Shown here piece by piece: positions 28,736-37,501 of a stretch of DNA of 64,000 nt; the first letter of the stretch is position 1; each line of letters opens with the position of its first letter. The DNA comes from Ensifer adhaerens (GTDB lineage Bacteria > Pseudomonadota > Alphaproteobacteria > Rhizobiales > Rhizobiaceae). The notes beneath the pieces were generated by a model. The model did no database searches. It was not told the DNA's origin and saw only the letters and a list, made by a program, of their open reading frames with translations. The stretch spans positions 310,001 through 374,000 of the forward strand of contig NZ_CP083349.1 in NCBI RefSeq assembly GCF_020035535.1, in the 5' to 3' direction. Made by a program: the position numbers and the translations under genes.

Positions 28736-28846
28736 GAGCGGGAAGAGGAAAAGTGCATTCGGTTTTCCGCTCGCATCCCGCTTCAACTTCTAAGTATCGA
28801 TCACGTTTATGTTTTTGGGCCGATCCGATCCAAAATCATCGTGATT
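28736..28846. repeat. Composite palindromic intergenic repeat, copy B
   Basis: Two palindromic units are joined. The first (28736-28790) begins GAGCGGGA and contains GAGGAAAAG, CGGTTTTCCGC and an outer TCCCGCTT that pairs with the GAGCGGGA arm. The second has arms ATCACG (28800-28805) and CGTGAT (28840-28845), with inner arms TTTTGG (28813-28818) and CCAAAA (28830-28835). It fills most of the 198-base gap between the zwf start and the end of the upstream minus-strand oxidase gene. The layout resembles rhizobial intergenic mosaic elements. Confidence 0.75.
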
Positions 28847-28873
28847 TGAAGTGCGGCGCGACGCACGCGCTTC

Positions 28874-30160
28874 TCAGAACCTGTCGCGTAATGCGTACCA
28901 GCTTAGCGCGAGGAAGAGAAGGGCGGAGCGGAACCGAGTACCACCGGGAAAAGCAGGGATTTTCAGCGCCTTCAGCAGATCGAGCTCGGTGTCCTTGCCG
29001 AGCGCGAGATCGGCATAGAGCTTGCCGCAGTAGTTGGAAAGCATCACGCCGTGACCGGAATAGCCGCCGATCGAGGTGACGCCGGGCATGACCTCGCGAC
29101 AGAAGGGCGTGCGCGGCATGGTGATGCCGACGGAGCCACCCCAGGCATGGGTGATCTCGATATTGGCGAGTTCCGGATAGATCTCGCTGATCTGCCGGCG
29201 GATGTGGGTGGAAATGTCGCGCGGATTGTCGGCGGTATAGGCCTCGCGGCCACCGAAAAGCAGCCGTCCGTCGCGAGACTTGCGGAAATAGCGCACGACG
29301 AAGCGCGAATCGTCGACGGACTCGCCGCCGGGAATGACGGTCGGGTGATCCGAAAGCACAGTCGTCGCGCCGATGAAGGAGCGGATCGGCATGACGTGGC
29401 TGGCGCTCACCGGTTCCAGATTGCCGATATAGGCGTTGCAGGCGACGAGCACGCGGTCGGCGGTGATCGTGCCGCGGTCGGTGGTGATGACGATTGCGCC
29501 GCTTTGGCGGTCGATCTTCAGGGCCATCGTCTGTTCGAAGAGATTGGCGCCTGCAAGTGCCGCCTGCTTCGCAAGGCCCACCAGCAGCTTCATCGGATGG
29601 ATATGGCCGGTGCCGGCATCGCGGATGCCGAAGTGGTAATGATCAGACCCCAGCCGGCTTGCGGTTTCCTCGCGCTCCATGAAGGAAAGATGCGGATAGC
29701 CGAAGCGTGTCGCCATCGCTTCCGCATGGTCGCGATAGTCCTTCTCCAGGCTCTTCTTGTGGCTGACCGAAAGTTGACCCGGCACGAACTCGATGTCGAC
29801 GTCGTGCGCTTTTGCAAAGTCGAGCACGTAGCGCTTGGCATTTTCGGCCATATCGAACAGGGCTTGCGCACGCTCATGGCCGAGGCTTTCCTCGGTCTCG
29901 TCCGCCCAGGCGCGTTGCCCGGTGCCGAACTGGCCGCCATTGCGGCCAGAGGCACCGTCGCCGAAGCGGCAGGCGTCGATTACTGTGACGTCGACGCCTT
30001 CTTTCGCAAGGTTCCAGGCAGCCTGTAGCCCCGTATAGCCGCCGCCGATGATCGCGACGTCGGCTTTCCGCGATCCCGGCATGGCAGGATATTCGGGCCG
30101 GTCCGGAACTGTTGCCTCATACCAGGAATAACCGGGCGAGATCGGGCTTTGCCAAGGCAT
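28874..30160 (-). CDS. FAD-dependent oxidoreductase, PuuB-like (gamma-glutamylputrescine oxidase type)
   Basis: The 428-residue DAO-family flavoprotein has an FAD-binding motif near residue 35 (DVAIIGGGYTGLQAAWNLAK), a Gly-Ala-Ser-Gly-Arg-Asn-Gly-Gly-Gln stretch near 70, and a C-terminal GGYSGHGVMLSNYCGKL near 385. These are typical of PuuB and OrdL-like oxidases. With the glutamine-synthetase relative 15 bases upstream, it would oxidise the gamma-glutamyl amine product, for example gamma-glutamylputrescine, to the aldehyde. ATG 30160 follows AGAGG. The exact amine is inferred from context only. Confidence 0.82.
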   Translation of the reverse strand: MPWQSPISPGYSWYEATVPDRPEYPAMPGSRKADVAIIGGGYTGLQAAWNLAKEGVDVTVIDACRFGDGASGRNGGQFGTGQRAWADETEESLGHERAQALFDMAENAKRYVLDFAKAHDVDIEFVPGQLSVSHKKSLEKDYRDHAEAMATRFGYPHLSFMEREETASRLGSDHYHFGIRDAGTGHIHPMKLLVGLAKQAALAGANLFEQTMALKIDRQSGAIVITTDRGTITADRVLVACNAYIGNLEPVSASHVMPIRSFIGATTVLSDHPTVIPGGESVDDSRFVVRYFRKSRDGRLLFGGREAYTADNPRDISTHIRRQISEIYPELANIEITHAWGGSVGITMPRTPFCREVMPGVTSIGGYSGHGVMLSNYCGKLYADLALGKDTELDLLKALKIPAFPGGTRFRSALLFLALSWYALRDRF

Positions 30161-30175
30161 GGAGAACCTCTGAGG

Positions 30176-31612
30176 TCAGACGTTGAGAAGCAGGAATTCG
30201 CGTTCCCAGGGACTGATGACCTGCATGAAGGTCTCGAACTCGCCACGTTTAACGCCGGCATAGATGGCGATGAACTCTGGGCTGAGCACTTCGGCGAGCG
30301 ACGGCGCTGATTCCAGGAGTGACACGGCCTCGAGCAGCCCGCGGGGCAGGAGGATCTCGCCCTCGTTCGCCGTGTCCTCGGTCGGTGCCGTCGGCTCCCG
30401 CTGCTCGATGATGCCGAGATAGCCGCAGGCAAGGGAGGCCGCGAGCGCCAGATAGGGGTTGGCGTCCGAGCTCGGCAACCGGTTCTCGATACGCCTTGCG
30501 ATCGGCTCCGATACCGGAATGCGGAACGCCGTCGTGCGGTTGTCGTAGCCCCAGGCGGTATTCACCGGTGCCGACATGTCGGGTGTGAGCCGGCGATAGG
30601 AGTTTACATAGGGGGCCATCATCACAAGCGTGCGCGGCACATAATGCTGCATGCCGCCGATGAAGTGGAAGAACTCCTTCGATGCCGAGCCGTCAGGGTT
30701 CGAGAACAGGTTGCGGCCCGTGTTGATCTCGACCACCGACTGGTGGATGTGCATCGCCGAACCCGGCTGGCCCTGCATAGGCTTTGCCATGAAGGTGGCA
30801 TAGATGCCGTGTTTCAGCGCCGCCTCGCGGATCGTCCGCTTGAACAGGAAGACCTGGTCGGCAAGCTCGATCGGGTCGCCGTGGCGCAGGTTGATCTCGA
30901 GCTGCGCCGGTCCTTCTTCATGGATCAGCGTGTCGATCTCCAGCCCCTGCTTCTCGGAGAAGTGGTAGATGTCGTCGATCAATTCGTCGAACTCGTTGAT
31001 GCCGGCGATCGAATAGCCCTGACCGCCAAGGATGGAGCGGCCGGAACGGCCCTTCGGCGGATGCAGCGGGTAGTCCGGGTCGTCGTTCTGGGCGACGAGA
31101 TAAAACTCGATTTCCGGTGCCACCACCGGCTTCCAGCCCTTCTGGCGATAAAGCTCGACCACGCGCTTCAAAACGTTGCGCGGGGTGTAGCTGATCTGTT
31201 CGCCCTGCGAACCGACGATGTCGCAGATCACCTGCGCCGTCGGGTCGGTTTCCCAGGGCACGACCGAAAGGGTCGAGAGGTCGGGTACGAGCTTGATGTC
31301 GCTGTCGCGGGAATCGTAGCGGAACTGCCCGGTTTCATCGGGGTATTCGCCCGAAATCGTGTGGCGATAGACGGCCGAGGGCAGTGCAAGCGAAGTGTTG
31401 GACGTGAATTTAGAGGTCGGCATCATCTTGCCGCGCGGAACGCCGGCAAGGTCTGGCGTGATGCATTCGATGTCTTCGATGCCGCGGATCTTGAGCCAGT
31501 CCGTGGCTTCCTTCCAGGTGTTCACGCCACGGAGGGAATGCAGGGCGGGGGGGATTTTCGAGGATTTGCTGGTTTTCGTTGTTTGTTGGGCAGCACTTCT
31601 CTTGGAGGGCAT
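30176..31612 (-). CDS. Glutamine-synthetase family protein, PuuA-like (gamma-glutamylpolyamine synthetase type)
   Basis: The 478-residue product has the GS catalytic fold: PVVAPEIEFYLV near residue 160, EEGPAQLEINLRHGDP near 240, the ATP-site KPMQGQPGSAMHIHQSV near 280, and RLPSSDANPYLALAASLACG near 405. It lacks the adenylylation Tyr loop of GlnA. A Lys/Ser-rich N-terminal extension of about 25 residues precedes the beta-grasp domain. With the adjacent PuuB-like oxidase it likely joins glutamate to putrescine or another amine using ATP. Divergent GS relatives may use other amines, so substrate is unproven. Confidence 0.82.
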   Translation of the reverse strand: MPSKRSAAQQTTKTSKSSKIPPALHSLRGVNTWKEATDWLKIRGIEDIECITPDLAGVPRGKMMPTSKFTSNTSLALPSAVYRHTISGEYPDETGQFRYDSRDSDIKLVPDLSTLSVVPWETDPTAQVICDIVGSQGEQISYTPRNVLKRVVELYRQKGWKPVVAPEIEFYLVAQNDDPDYPLHPPKGRSGRSILGGQGYSIAGINEFDELIDDIYHFSEKQGLEIDTLIHEEGPAQLEINLRHGDPIELADQVFLFKRTIREAALKHGIYATFMAKPMQGQPGSAMHIHQSVVEINTGRNLFSNPDGSASKEFFHFIGGMQHYVPRTLVMMAPYVNSYRRLTPDMSAPVNTAWGYDNRTTAFRIPVSEPIARRIENRLPSSDANPYLALAASLACGYLGIIEQREPTAPTEDTANEGEILLPRGLLEAVSLLESAPSLAEVLSPEFIAIYAGVKRGEFETFMQVISPWEREFLLLNV

Positions 31613-31736
31613 AAATCACCGGTTTTGGCTTCTGATGACGCATCATAACCGTAGATTGGCAATTGGCTAGATGGGCTTCGTCATTGACTTTCGTCTCCGC
31701 CACCGGGAAGGAAGGACAAAAGAGCTGGGGTGTTTC

Positions 31737-32921
31737 GTGGCTGAAAAGAAGGATGTGGTCATCATCGGCGCCGGTGCCGCGGGCATGATGTGCGCCATCG
31801 AGGCGGGCAAGCGTGGACGCCGCGTGGCTGTGCTCGATCATGCCAAGGCGCCGGGCGAGAAGATCCGCATCTCCGGCGGCGGCCGTTGCAACTTCACCAA
31901 TATCCATGCGGGGCCGAAGAACTTCCTGTCGGCCAACCCGCATTTCTGCAAGTCGGCGCTGGCACGCTACACGCCGCGCGATTTTCTCGCACTGATCGAA
32001 AAGCACGGCATTGCCTGGCACGAAAAGACGCTCGGCCAGCTCTTCTGTGACCATTCGGCCAGGGACATCATCAAGATGCTGCTTTCCGAAATGCGCGAGG
32101 TTCATGCCGAACTGCGGCTGGAAACCTCGATCGAGAGCGTCGAGCGTCACGGTGCCGGCTTCCGCGTCATGACCGATGAGGGGCCGATCGATGCGCAGTC
32201 GCTCGTCATCGCCAGCGGCGGCAAGTCGATCCCGAAGATGGGCGCGACCGGGCTCGCCTACCGGATCGCCGAGCAGTTCGGGCTTGGTCTCGTCGAAACA
32301 CGGCCGGGCCTTGTGCCGTTGACGCTTGATCCGGTGCAACTCGAAACGATCGGGGAACTGGCGGGCGTCGCGGCTGATGCAGAAGCCCGGTTCGGCAAGA
32401 CGGCGTTTCGCGAAGCCGTGCTGATCACCCATCGTGGCCTGAGCGGCCCGGCGATCCTGCAGATCTCCTCCTATTGGCGCGAAGGACAGGAGATCGTGCT
32501 CAGGCTGATGCCGGACATCGACATTGCCGCGATCCTGAAGGAAATCCGCCGCAGCCATGGGAAGCAGGCGGTGCAGACGGCGCTCGGTGACATCCTGCCA
32601 CGCCGGCTCGCACAGTTCTTCGCCGATGGCGCGAAGCTCACCGGCCGTCAGCTGGCCGACCTTTCGGACAAGACGCTCAATCAGCTTGCGGCCTCGATCC
32701 AGGCCTGGACGATCAAGCCGGCAGGATCGGAGGGCTATCGCACCGCCGAGGTCACGCTCGGCGGCGTCGATACCAATGGGCTCGATTCCAAGACGATGCA
32801 GGCGAAGGCGGTGCCGGGCCTCTACTTCATCGGCGAATGCGTCGATGTGACCGGGTGGCTTGGCGGCTACAATTTCCAATGGGCCTGGGCATCGGGCTTT
32901 GCTGCCGGGCTGGACGCCTGA
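31737..32921 (+). CDS. HI0933/YhiN-family NAD(P)/FAD-dependent flavoprotein
   Basis: GTG 31737 gives about 394 residues beginning VAEKKDVVIIGAGAAGMMCA; ATG 31671 would add 22 residues not typical of the family. After the FAD-binding motif come KIRISGGGRCNFTNI near residue 45 and the C-terminal YFIGECVDVTGWLGGYNFQW, both diagnostic of HI0933-like proteins. The cellular reaction is not established, although some relatives have been linked to RNA or tRNA modification. The gene is divergent from the puuA-like gene. Confidence 0.87.
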   Translation: MAEKKDVVIIGAGAAGMMCAIEAGKRGRRVAVLDHAKAPGEKIRISGGGRCNFTNIHAGPKNFLSANPHFCKSALARYTPRDFLALIEKHGIAWHEKTLGQLFCDHSARDIIKMLLSEMREVHAELRLETSIESVERHGAGFRVMTDEGPIDAQSLVIASGGKSIPKMGATGLAYRIAEQFGLGLVETRPGLVPLTLDPVQLETIGELAGVAADAEARFGKTAFREAVLITHRGLSGPAILQISSYWREGQEIVLRLMPDIDIAAILKEIRRSHGKQAVQTALGDILPRRLAQFFADGAKLTGRQLADLSDKTLNQLAASIQAWTIKPAGSEGYRTAEVTLGGVDTNGLDSKTMQAKAVPGLYFIGECVDVTGWLGGYNFQWAWASGFAAGLDA

Positions 32922-33156
32922 TCTCCCTGCTTTTGGTGGGTCGCGCTTCAGCAATTGTTAACGGATCTGATCAAACCTTTATTTTCGTCGGCACAGCCGG
33001 CGGTTGGTGAGATCGGATTGTCACATAAACGGAAATAACACTGTTTCCTATTTTTTGACTTTCCTCCGCCACGGCATGGCTGCAATATGTGTGTGACTGG
33101 CAAGCCGGTTCATTCGGGCCGATGGTTGCTGGTCGATGTGACAAGGACAGGATGCC

Positions 33157-33303
33157 ATGAACGAACCACGCCGCCGTTCCCGCGCCATCGCGATTGCCCG
33201 CACCGACGAAAGCCGTCAGCAGAAGGCCGCTGTCACGCGCCTCGCACTGATCGCCTTCTTCGCCGTAGCCGCGCTCGCAGCCATTCCGGCCCTTTGGTTC
33301 TGA
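33157..33303 (+). CDS. Small single-span membrane protein (48 aa)
   Basis: ATG 33157 follows AAGGACAGG and encodes 48 residues. The first 28 are basic and polar (MNEPRRRSRAIAIARTDESR at the start). Then comes one hydrophobic helix of about 18 residues (LALIAFFAVAALAAIPAL) ending Trp-Phe. The ribosome site, high codon quality and amphipathic layout argue for a real gene. An inverted repeat with CCGGCC/GGCCGG arms follows within 25 bases but has no T-run. Function is unknown. Confidence 0.6.
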   Translation: MNEPRRRSRAIAIARTDESRQQKAAVTRLALIAFFAVAALAAIPALWF

Positions 33304-33656
33304 TCACCGGCGACCGGCCCTGGCGGCCGGTTCCATGGGGCGCAGCGTAAGCGCCCCCGCGCCCCTTCGGATTTTCCGCCGCAGGCGATTGCGCTTATAT
33401 AATTTTTAATCGTTCAAATTGAATAGTACGACGATGTGAGTTTCGTCAGGTTCGCGCTGCCTGGAGGGGTGGCGCGGATCCGCAATGATTGCCGACGGAC
33501 TTGCGGCGTGCGCCGTATGATTTTCCGAAAAACATCAGCCTGTTTGCGCATCGGGTGGCTCTCGATCGTTCGCGCCTTCACGCCCTGTCGTGGAACGCGC
33601 AGACGTCTCGAGCCGTCGGGGGAGGCGAATGCGAGCTGCGAGCCAAGGTGTTTTCA
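33304..33656. other. Non-coding gap before the chemoreceptor gene
   Basis: These 353 bases hold no convincing gene. The first 30 form a GC-rich inverted repeat after the small ORF. Near 33394-33425 is a markedly AT-rich patch with TATATAAT (33396-33403), a candidate -10 region without a good -35 box. Frames extending upstream of the chemoreceptor start lack a ribosome site. A long leader for the chemoreceptor is likely. Confidence 0.5.
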
Positions 33657-36179
33657 ATGTTCATTGATAGAATTCTTGCCCGTTTCAAGATCCAGACGAA
33701 GGTGCTCTTTTTCATCCTGCCTTTCGTCGTCAGCATCTGTGCCGTCGGTATCACCGGCCTCTATGCATCCGGCCTGCTTCAGGGCCGCATGGAGATTTCC
33801 AACAGCGTGCTGCAGACATTGAGCGGCTTCAAGGATGTCTATGCGGGCATGAACGCCTTCCTGCATTCGACGACCGAGGAAACCAGGCAAGCGGTCCAGT
33901 CGAAGATCTCGGCGCAGAAGGATGTGCTTGCCGCGACGGCCGCACAGGTCGCCGGCCAGAGCGGCCAGGACGAATTGACCGCCGCAATCGCCGCGACAAA
34001 CGACATCGAGGCGCGCATTGACGGCCTCTGGAAGCTGCATGTCGGTGAACAGGAGCTGCGCGCGGCGATGGCTGCGAACCTCGACGCACTGCTGATCGAA
34101 CGCTCCAAGATCAACGAGGAATCGAATCGGCTGCAATACGCCGTGCGGAAGAACGAAAACGCCGCCAAGACCATGCTGCGCGAAGCCGAAAAGCTGTTGC
34201 GTGCCAGCCGTTTCTTCAATGAATTCGGCACCGAGGTCAGCAAGGCGATCACCGTCGACGACAAGCTGAAGGCCGTGAAGGAGCGTTTCCCGATGATCGG
34301 CCGCACCGAGCGCGACATCTTCCGCCTGCTGCCGAAGGATGAGAAATCGCTCACCGAAACGATCACCTCGGCCTCGAGCGAGATCGGCTCGCTGCTGAAG
34401 GCGCCGGCCGGTCCGGAAACGCTTGCCGGTATCTCCAAGTACGTCGACCGTTTCCGCACCGCAAGCTTCCGCCTGGAGGCAGCATCCGTCGGCAAGATGC
34501 GTGATGCGACGCGCATTTTCGCCGAGCTCGACGAGCAGATCGTCACGACGGAATCGGTGCTGACCGCAACCCGCCGGCTCGCCGCGTCGATCACGGACAT
34601 CCAGATCTCTGCTGCGACCTTCATGGGGCAGACGAACGAAGAGAACCGCCAGAAGCTGCTCGACAAGTCGCTTGCCGTTCAGCAGAACATGGCGACGCTG
34701 CGTGGCGTTGCCAGCGACGGCGCTTCCTTCGACAAGATTGCCGATACGCTGATGCCGATCCTGACGGCGATGAAGAAGGATGCCGCAGCACTCGTCGAAA
34801 TCACCGTCAAGCGCACCTCGGACTTCGACGCCGCCGGCCAGTCGATCGACCAGATCTGGGGTGATCTCACCGGCTTTGCCGAGCAGCAGAAGGTGGCTGC
34901 AGGAACGGAACGCCAGGAAGCAAATCAGATCTCGGTAGCTGCAACCGTCGCCGGCGTCGTCATCGCGCTGCTTGCCGGTATTGCGCTGACGCTGACGCTG
35001 AAGAAGCCGATCGGCCAGATCACCGCTGCCATGCGTCGCCTCGCAGATGGTCGCCTGGACACCGCAATCGACGGCGATGCCCGTCGCGACGAAATCGGCG
35101 ACATGGCGCGTGCGCTCGGCGTGTTTAAGGAGAACGCGCTTTCCAAGGTGCGCATCGAGGCCGAGAGCGAAGAGCAACGGACTCGCGCCGATATGGAGCG
35201 CAGCCGCAACGACCAGGAAAAGCGCGAACTCGATCGCCAGATCGATCTGGCCGTCAGCGAGCTTGCGGCCGGCCTCGGTCGCCTGGCGCAGGGCGACCTC
35301 TCGCGCCAGATCGAGGTTCCCTTCCACGGACGTCTCGAGCAGTTGCGCGAAGACTTCAACGGCTCGCTGATCCGCCTGCAGGATACGCTATCGCAGATCC
35401 GTGCCAATGCGCAGGCGATCCAGGAAAGCGGTTCCAGCATGCACCATGCCGCGGACTCGCTGTCGAAGCGGACGGAAGCGCAAGCCGCATCGCTCGAAGA
35501 AACCGCCGCCGCTGTCGACCAGATCACCGTGACCGTTCGCTCGTCGGCCGAACGCGCCGGCGAAGCCAACCATGCCGTGATCCAGACCAAGCGCAGCGCC
35601 GACAGCTCGGCCACCGTCGTCACCAACGCGATCGCGGCGATGGGACGCATCGAGGACGCCTCGCGCCAGATCGAGCAGATCATCGAGGTGATCGATGACA
35701 TCGCCTTCCAGACGAACCTCTTGGCGCTGAACGCCGGCATTGAGGCGGCGCGTGCGGGTGAAGCGGGCAAGGGCTTTGCCGTTGTCGCGCAGGAAGTACG
35801 TGAACTGGCACAACGTTCGGCAGAGGCCGCGCGCGAGATCAAGGGCCTCATCAACAAGTCGACGAACGAGGTCAATGCCGGTTCGCACCTGGTCAAGGAA
35901 ACCGGTGAAGTGCTCGCATCGATCAGCGCGCAGATCGTCACCGTCAGCCAGCATGTCGAGATGATTGCGACCGCAAGCCGCGATCAGGCCGTGGCTCTGA
36001 ACGAGGTCAACGGCTCGGTCAACCAGATGGACCAGATGACACAGCAGAACGCATCCATGGTCGAGGAAGCGACGGCGACGAGCCGGTCGCTCGCGCACCA
36101 GGCGGATACGCTGATGATGCTTGTCGAACAGTTCCGCCTGGAGCCGGAAGCAGACGAGTACAACTACCGGGCCGCCTGA
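33657..36179 (+). CDS. Methyl-accepting chemotaxis protein with long helical periplasmic domain
   Basis: ATG 33657 gives 840 residues; an in-frame start 168 bases upstream is rejected because the membrane anchor would be internal. The layout is a first membrane helix about 15-37, a long all-helical periplasmic sensor about 38-425, a second membrane helix about 426-448, a HAMP region to about 500, and a cytoplasmic four-helix signalling domain. The signalling tip reads AFQTNLLALNAGIEAARAGE near residue 685. The sensor is about 390 residues, far longer than a Cache or four-helix domain, and resembles in size the helical sensor of Sinorhizobium McpZ. No C-terminal CheR-binding pentapeptide is present. 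The ligand is unknown. Confidence 0.9.
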   Translation: MFIDRILARFKIQTKVLFFILPFVVSICAVGITGLYASGLLQGRMEISNSVLQTLSGFKDVYAGMNAFLHSTTEETRQAVQSKISAQKDVLAATAAQVAGQSGQDELTAAIAATNDIEARIDGLWKLHVGEQELRAAMAANLDALLIERSKINEESNRLQYAVRKNENAAKTMLREAEKLLRASRFFNEFGTEVSKAITVDDKLKAVKERFPMIGRTERDIFRLLPKDEKSLTETITSASSEIGSLLKAPAGPETLAGISKYVDRFRTASFRLEAASVGKMRDATRIFAELDEQIVTTESVLTATRRLAASITDIQISAATFMGQTNEENRQKLLDKSLAVQQNMATLRGVASDGASFDKIADTLMPILTAMKKDAAALVEITVKRTSDFDAAGQSIDQIWGDLTGFAEQQKVAAGTERQEANQISVAATVAGVVIALLAGIALTLTLKKPIGQITAAMRRLADGRLDTAIDGDARRDEIGDMARALGVFKENALSKVRIEAESEEQRTRADMERSRNDQEKRELDRQIDLAVSELAAGLGRLAQGDLSRQIEVPFHGRLEQLREDFNGSLIRLQDTLSQIRANAQAIQESGSSMHHAADSLSKRTEAQAASLEETAAAVDQITVTVRSSAERAGEANHAVIQTKRSADSSATVVTNAIAAMGRIEDASRQIEQIIEVIDDIAFQTNLLALNAGIEAARAGEAGKGFAVVAQEVRELAQRSAEAAREIKGLINKSTNEVNAGSHLVKETGEVLASISAQIVTVSQHVEMIATASRDQAVALNEVNGSVNQMDQMTQQNASMVEEATATSRSLAHQADTLMMLVEQFRLEPEADEYNYRAA

Positions 36180-36275
36180 GGCGACCGACTATCGAATTCG
36201 CTGACGGCGGACGTTCCGCCTACCGGCGAAGGCACGGCAAACCGGAATCGCCGTGCGACATAACAAGGGCAGGGG

Positions 36276-36482
36276 CTAACATTGCACCGCGTGGCCGCAG
36301 GGCTCCGCGGTGCTCTTTTTTTCAGCGTCGACGCGCCTCATGCGGCGTCTCTCTGCGATCCTGGCGGTCAAGGCGTTGAACAGGCGCCGAAGATATCCCG
36401 GCGGCTTCGGGTCGAAGTCTTCGTCCCAACGCCGGTTTTTCAGGGCCATGTCGGCGATATAGACCATTGCCATCATTTCCAT
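36276..36482 (-). CDS. Small basic hypothetical protein (68 aa)
   Basis: ATG 36482 follows GAGGAG at good spacing, so this start is chosen over upstream in-frame ATGs. The product begins MEMMAMVYIADMALKNRRWD and has an Arg-rich middle (ARIAERRRMRR). No signal or membrane segment is evident. It lies divergent from the LysR gene at 36572. Its last codons overlap a plus-strand terminator for the chemoreceptor. No family is recognised. Confidence 0.5.
   Translation of the reverse strand: MEMMAMVYIADMALKNRRWDEDFDPKPPGYLRRLFNALTARIAERRRMRRVDAEKKSTAEPCGHAVQC
36284..36322 (+). terminator. Terminator downstream of the chemoreceptor gene
   Basis: GCACCGCG (36284-36291) pairs with GCGGTGC preceded by C (36306-36313), giving an 8-bp stem with a 14-base loop, followed by TC and seven T. 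It lies about 105 bases after the chemoreceptor stop and inside the 3' end of the minus-strand 68-residue gene. Confidence 0.75.
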
Positions 36483-36571
36483 CGTGATGCTCCTCATGTG
36501 GTGGGCATCACCTCTTTTATGCATCAAAAGTAGTTTTACATACACCGGATATCGGCCTATGTTTTTCATTA

Positions 36572-37441
36572 ATGAAAAACCTGGATTGGGATATCTACCG
36601 CTGTTTCATGAGCGTGGCGCGCACGGGCGGCTTGACCGGAGCGGCGCAGACGCTCGGCTCGAGCGCGGCCACTGTCGGGCGGCGGATGCTGGAACTCGAG
36701 GAGCGGACGGGTCGTGCGCTGTTCCTGCGCAGCCAGACCGGCTACCAGTTGACCGGTGACGGCGAGCTTCTGTTTGAACAGCTTCAGGAAATGGAAGCGG
36801 CGGCGCGGCGGGTCGAGAGCTGGCGGCGCGAGGGTGAAGGCGCGACCGTCCGCATCACCGTCGGCACCTGGATCGCCTGGCTGCTTGCCGAGAACTTCCC
36901 GGCGCTCTGCAGCGAGAGGGACGGCTTCAGCCTCGCGATAAACGTCGGCGAGACGCGCGCCAGCCTTGCCTATCGCGAGACCGACATCGGCATCCGCGCG
37001 TTCGAGCCCGAGGAGACCTATCTGGCGGCGAGCCCGGTCGGCGACGTCGCCTATGCCGCCTACCGCCAGAAGAACGCGCCGTCGGCTGTCAGCTCCCGGT
37101 GGGTGGCGGTGGGCGAAGAGGAAGCGATTTCGTCCTATCTTCGCTGGCCGCACCAGCAGGCGGACGGGCGGATCGTCGCGACGATCACGCGGCCGCGCTC
37201 GCTTTTGGATCTCGCCCGCGCCGGCGCCGGTTGCGCCGTGCTACCCTGTTTCGTCGGTGATCTCGACCCGATGCTGGAACGGGCCGGCGAGGAGATCTCG
37301 GCGCTACGGCACCGGCAATGGATCGTGATGAACAACGAAGACCGGCACCGAAGGGAAATCCGCACGGTGGTCGACCGCATGACGAAGCTGTTGCGCAGCC
37401 ATGCCGACGTCTTTGCCGGAAAACGACCGCGTCGCGGCTGA
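36572..37441 (+). CDS. LysR-family transcriptional regulator
   Basis: The 289-residue product begins MKNLDWDIYRCFMSVARTGG and continues with a helix-turn-helix (LTGAAQTLGSSAATVGRRML) as in LysR proteins. The effector domain from about residue 90 is shorter and less conserved, containing GTWIAWLLAEN and a final GAGCAVLPCFVGDLDPML stretch. It is divergent from the 68-residue gene, with about 90 AT-rich bases between. LysR proteins usually control a neighbouring divergent gene, but the small gene is an odd target, so the regulon is unknown. Confidence 0.88.
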   Translation: MKNLDWDIYRCFMSVARTGGLTGAAQTLGSSAATVGRRMLELEERTGRALFLRSQTGYQLTGDGELLFEQLQEMEAAARRVESWRREGEGATVRITVGTWIAWLLAENFPALCSERDGFSLAINVGETRASLAYRETDIGIRAFEPEETYLAASPVGDVAYAAYRQKNAPSAVSSRWVAVGEEEAISSYLRWPHQQADGRIVATITRPRSLLDLARAGAGCAVLPCFVGDLDPMLERAGEEISALRHRQWIVMNNEDRHRREIRTVVDRMTKLLRSHADVFAGKRPRRG

Positions 37442-37501
37442 ACAGGTGTGCAACCGGCCGGCATCCAGGCCGCGTGCTTAGCATTGGATCTGCGCGTTTG
37501 C

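Noticed and set aside
33489..33656. Upstream extension of the chemoreceptor frame
   Set aside because: It would put the N-terminal membrane anchor 56 residues inside the protein and lacks a ribosome site; ATG 33657 is better.
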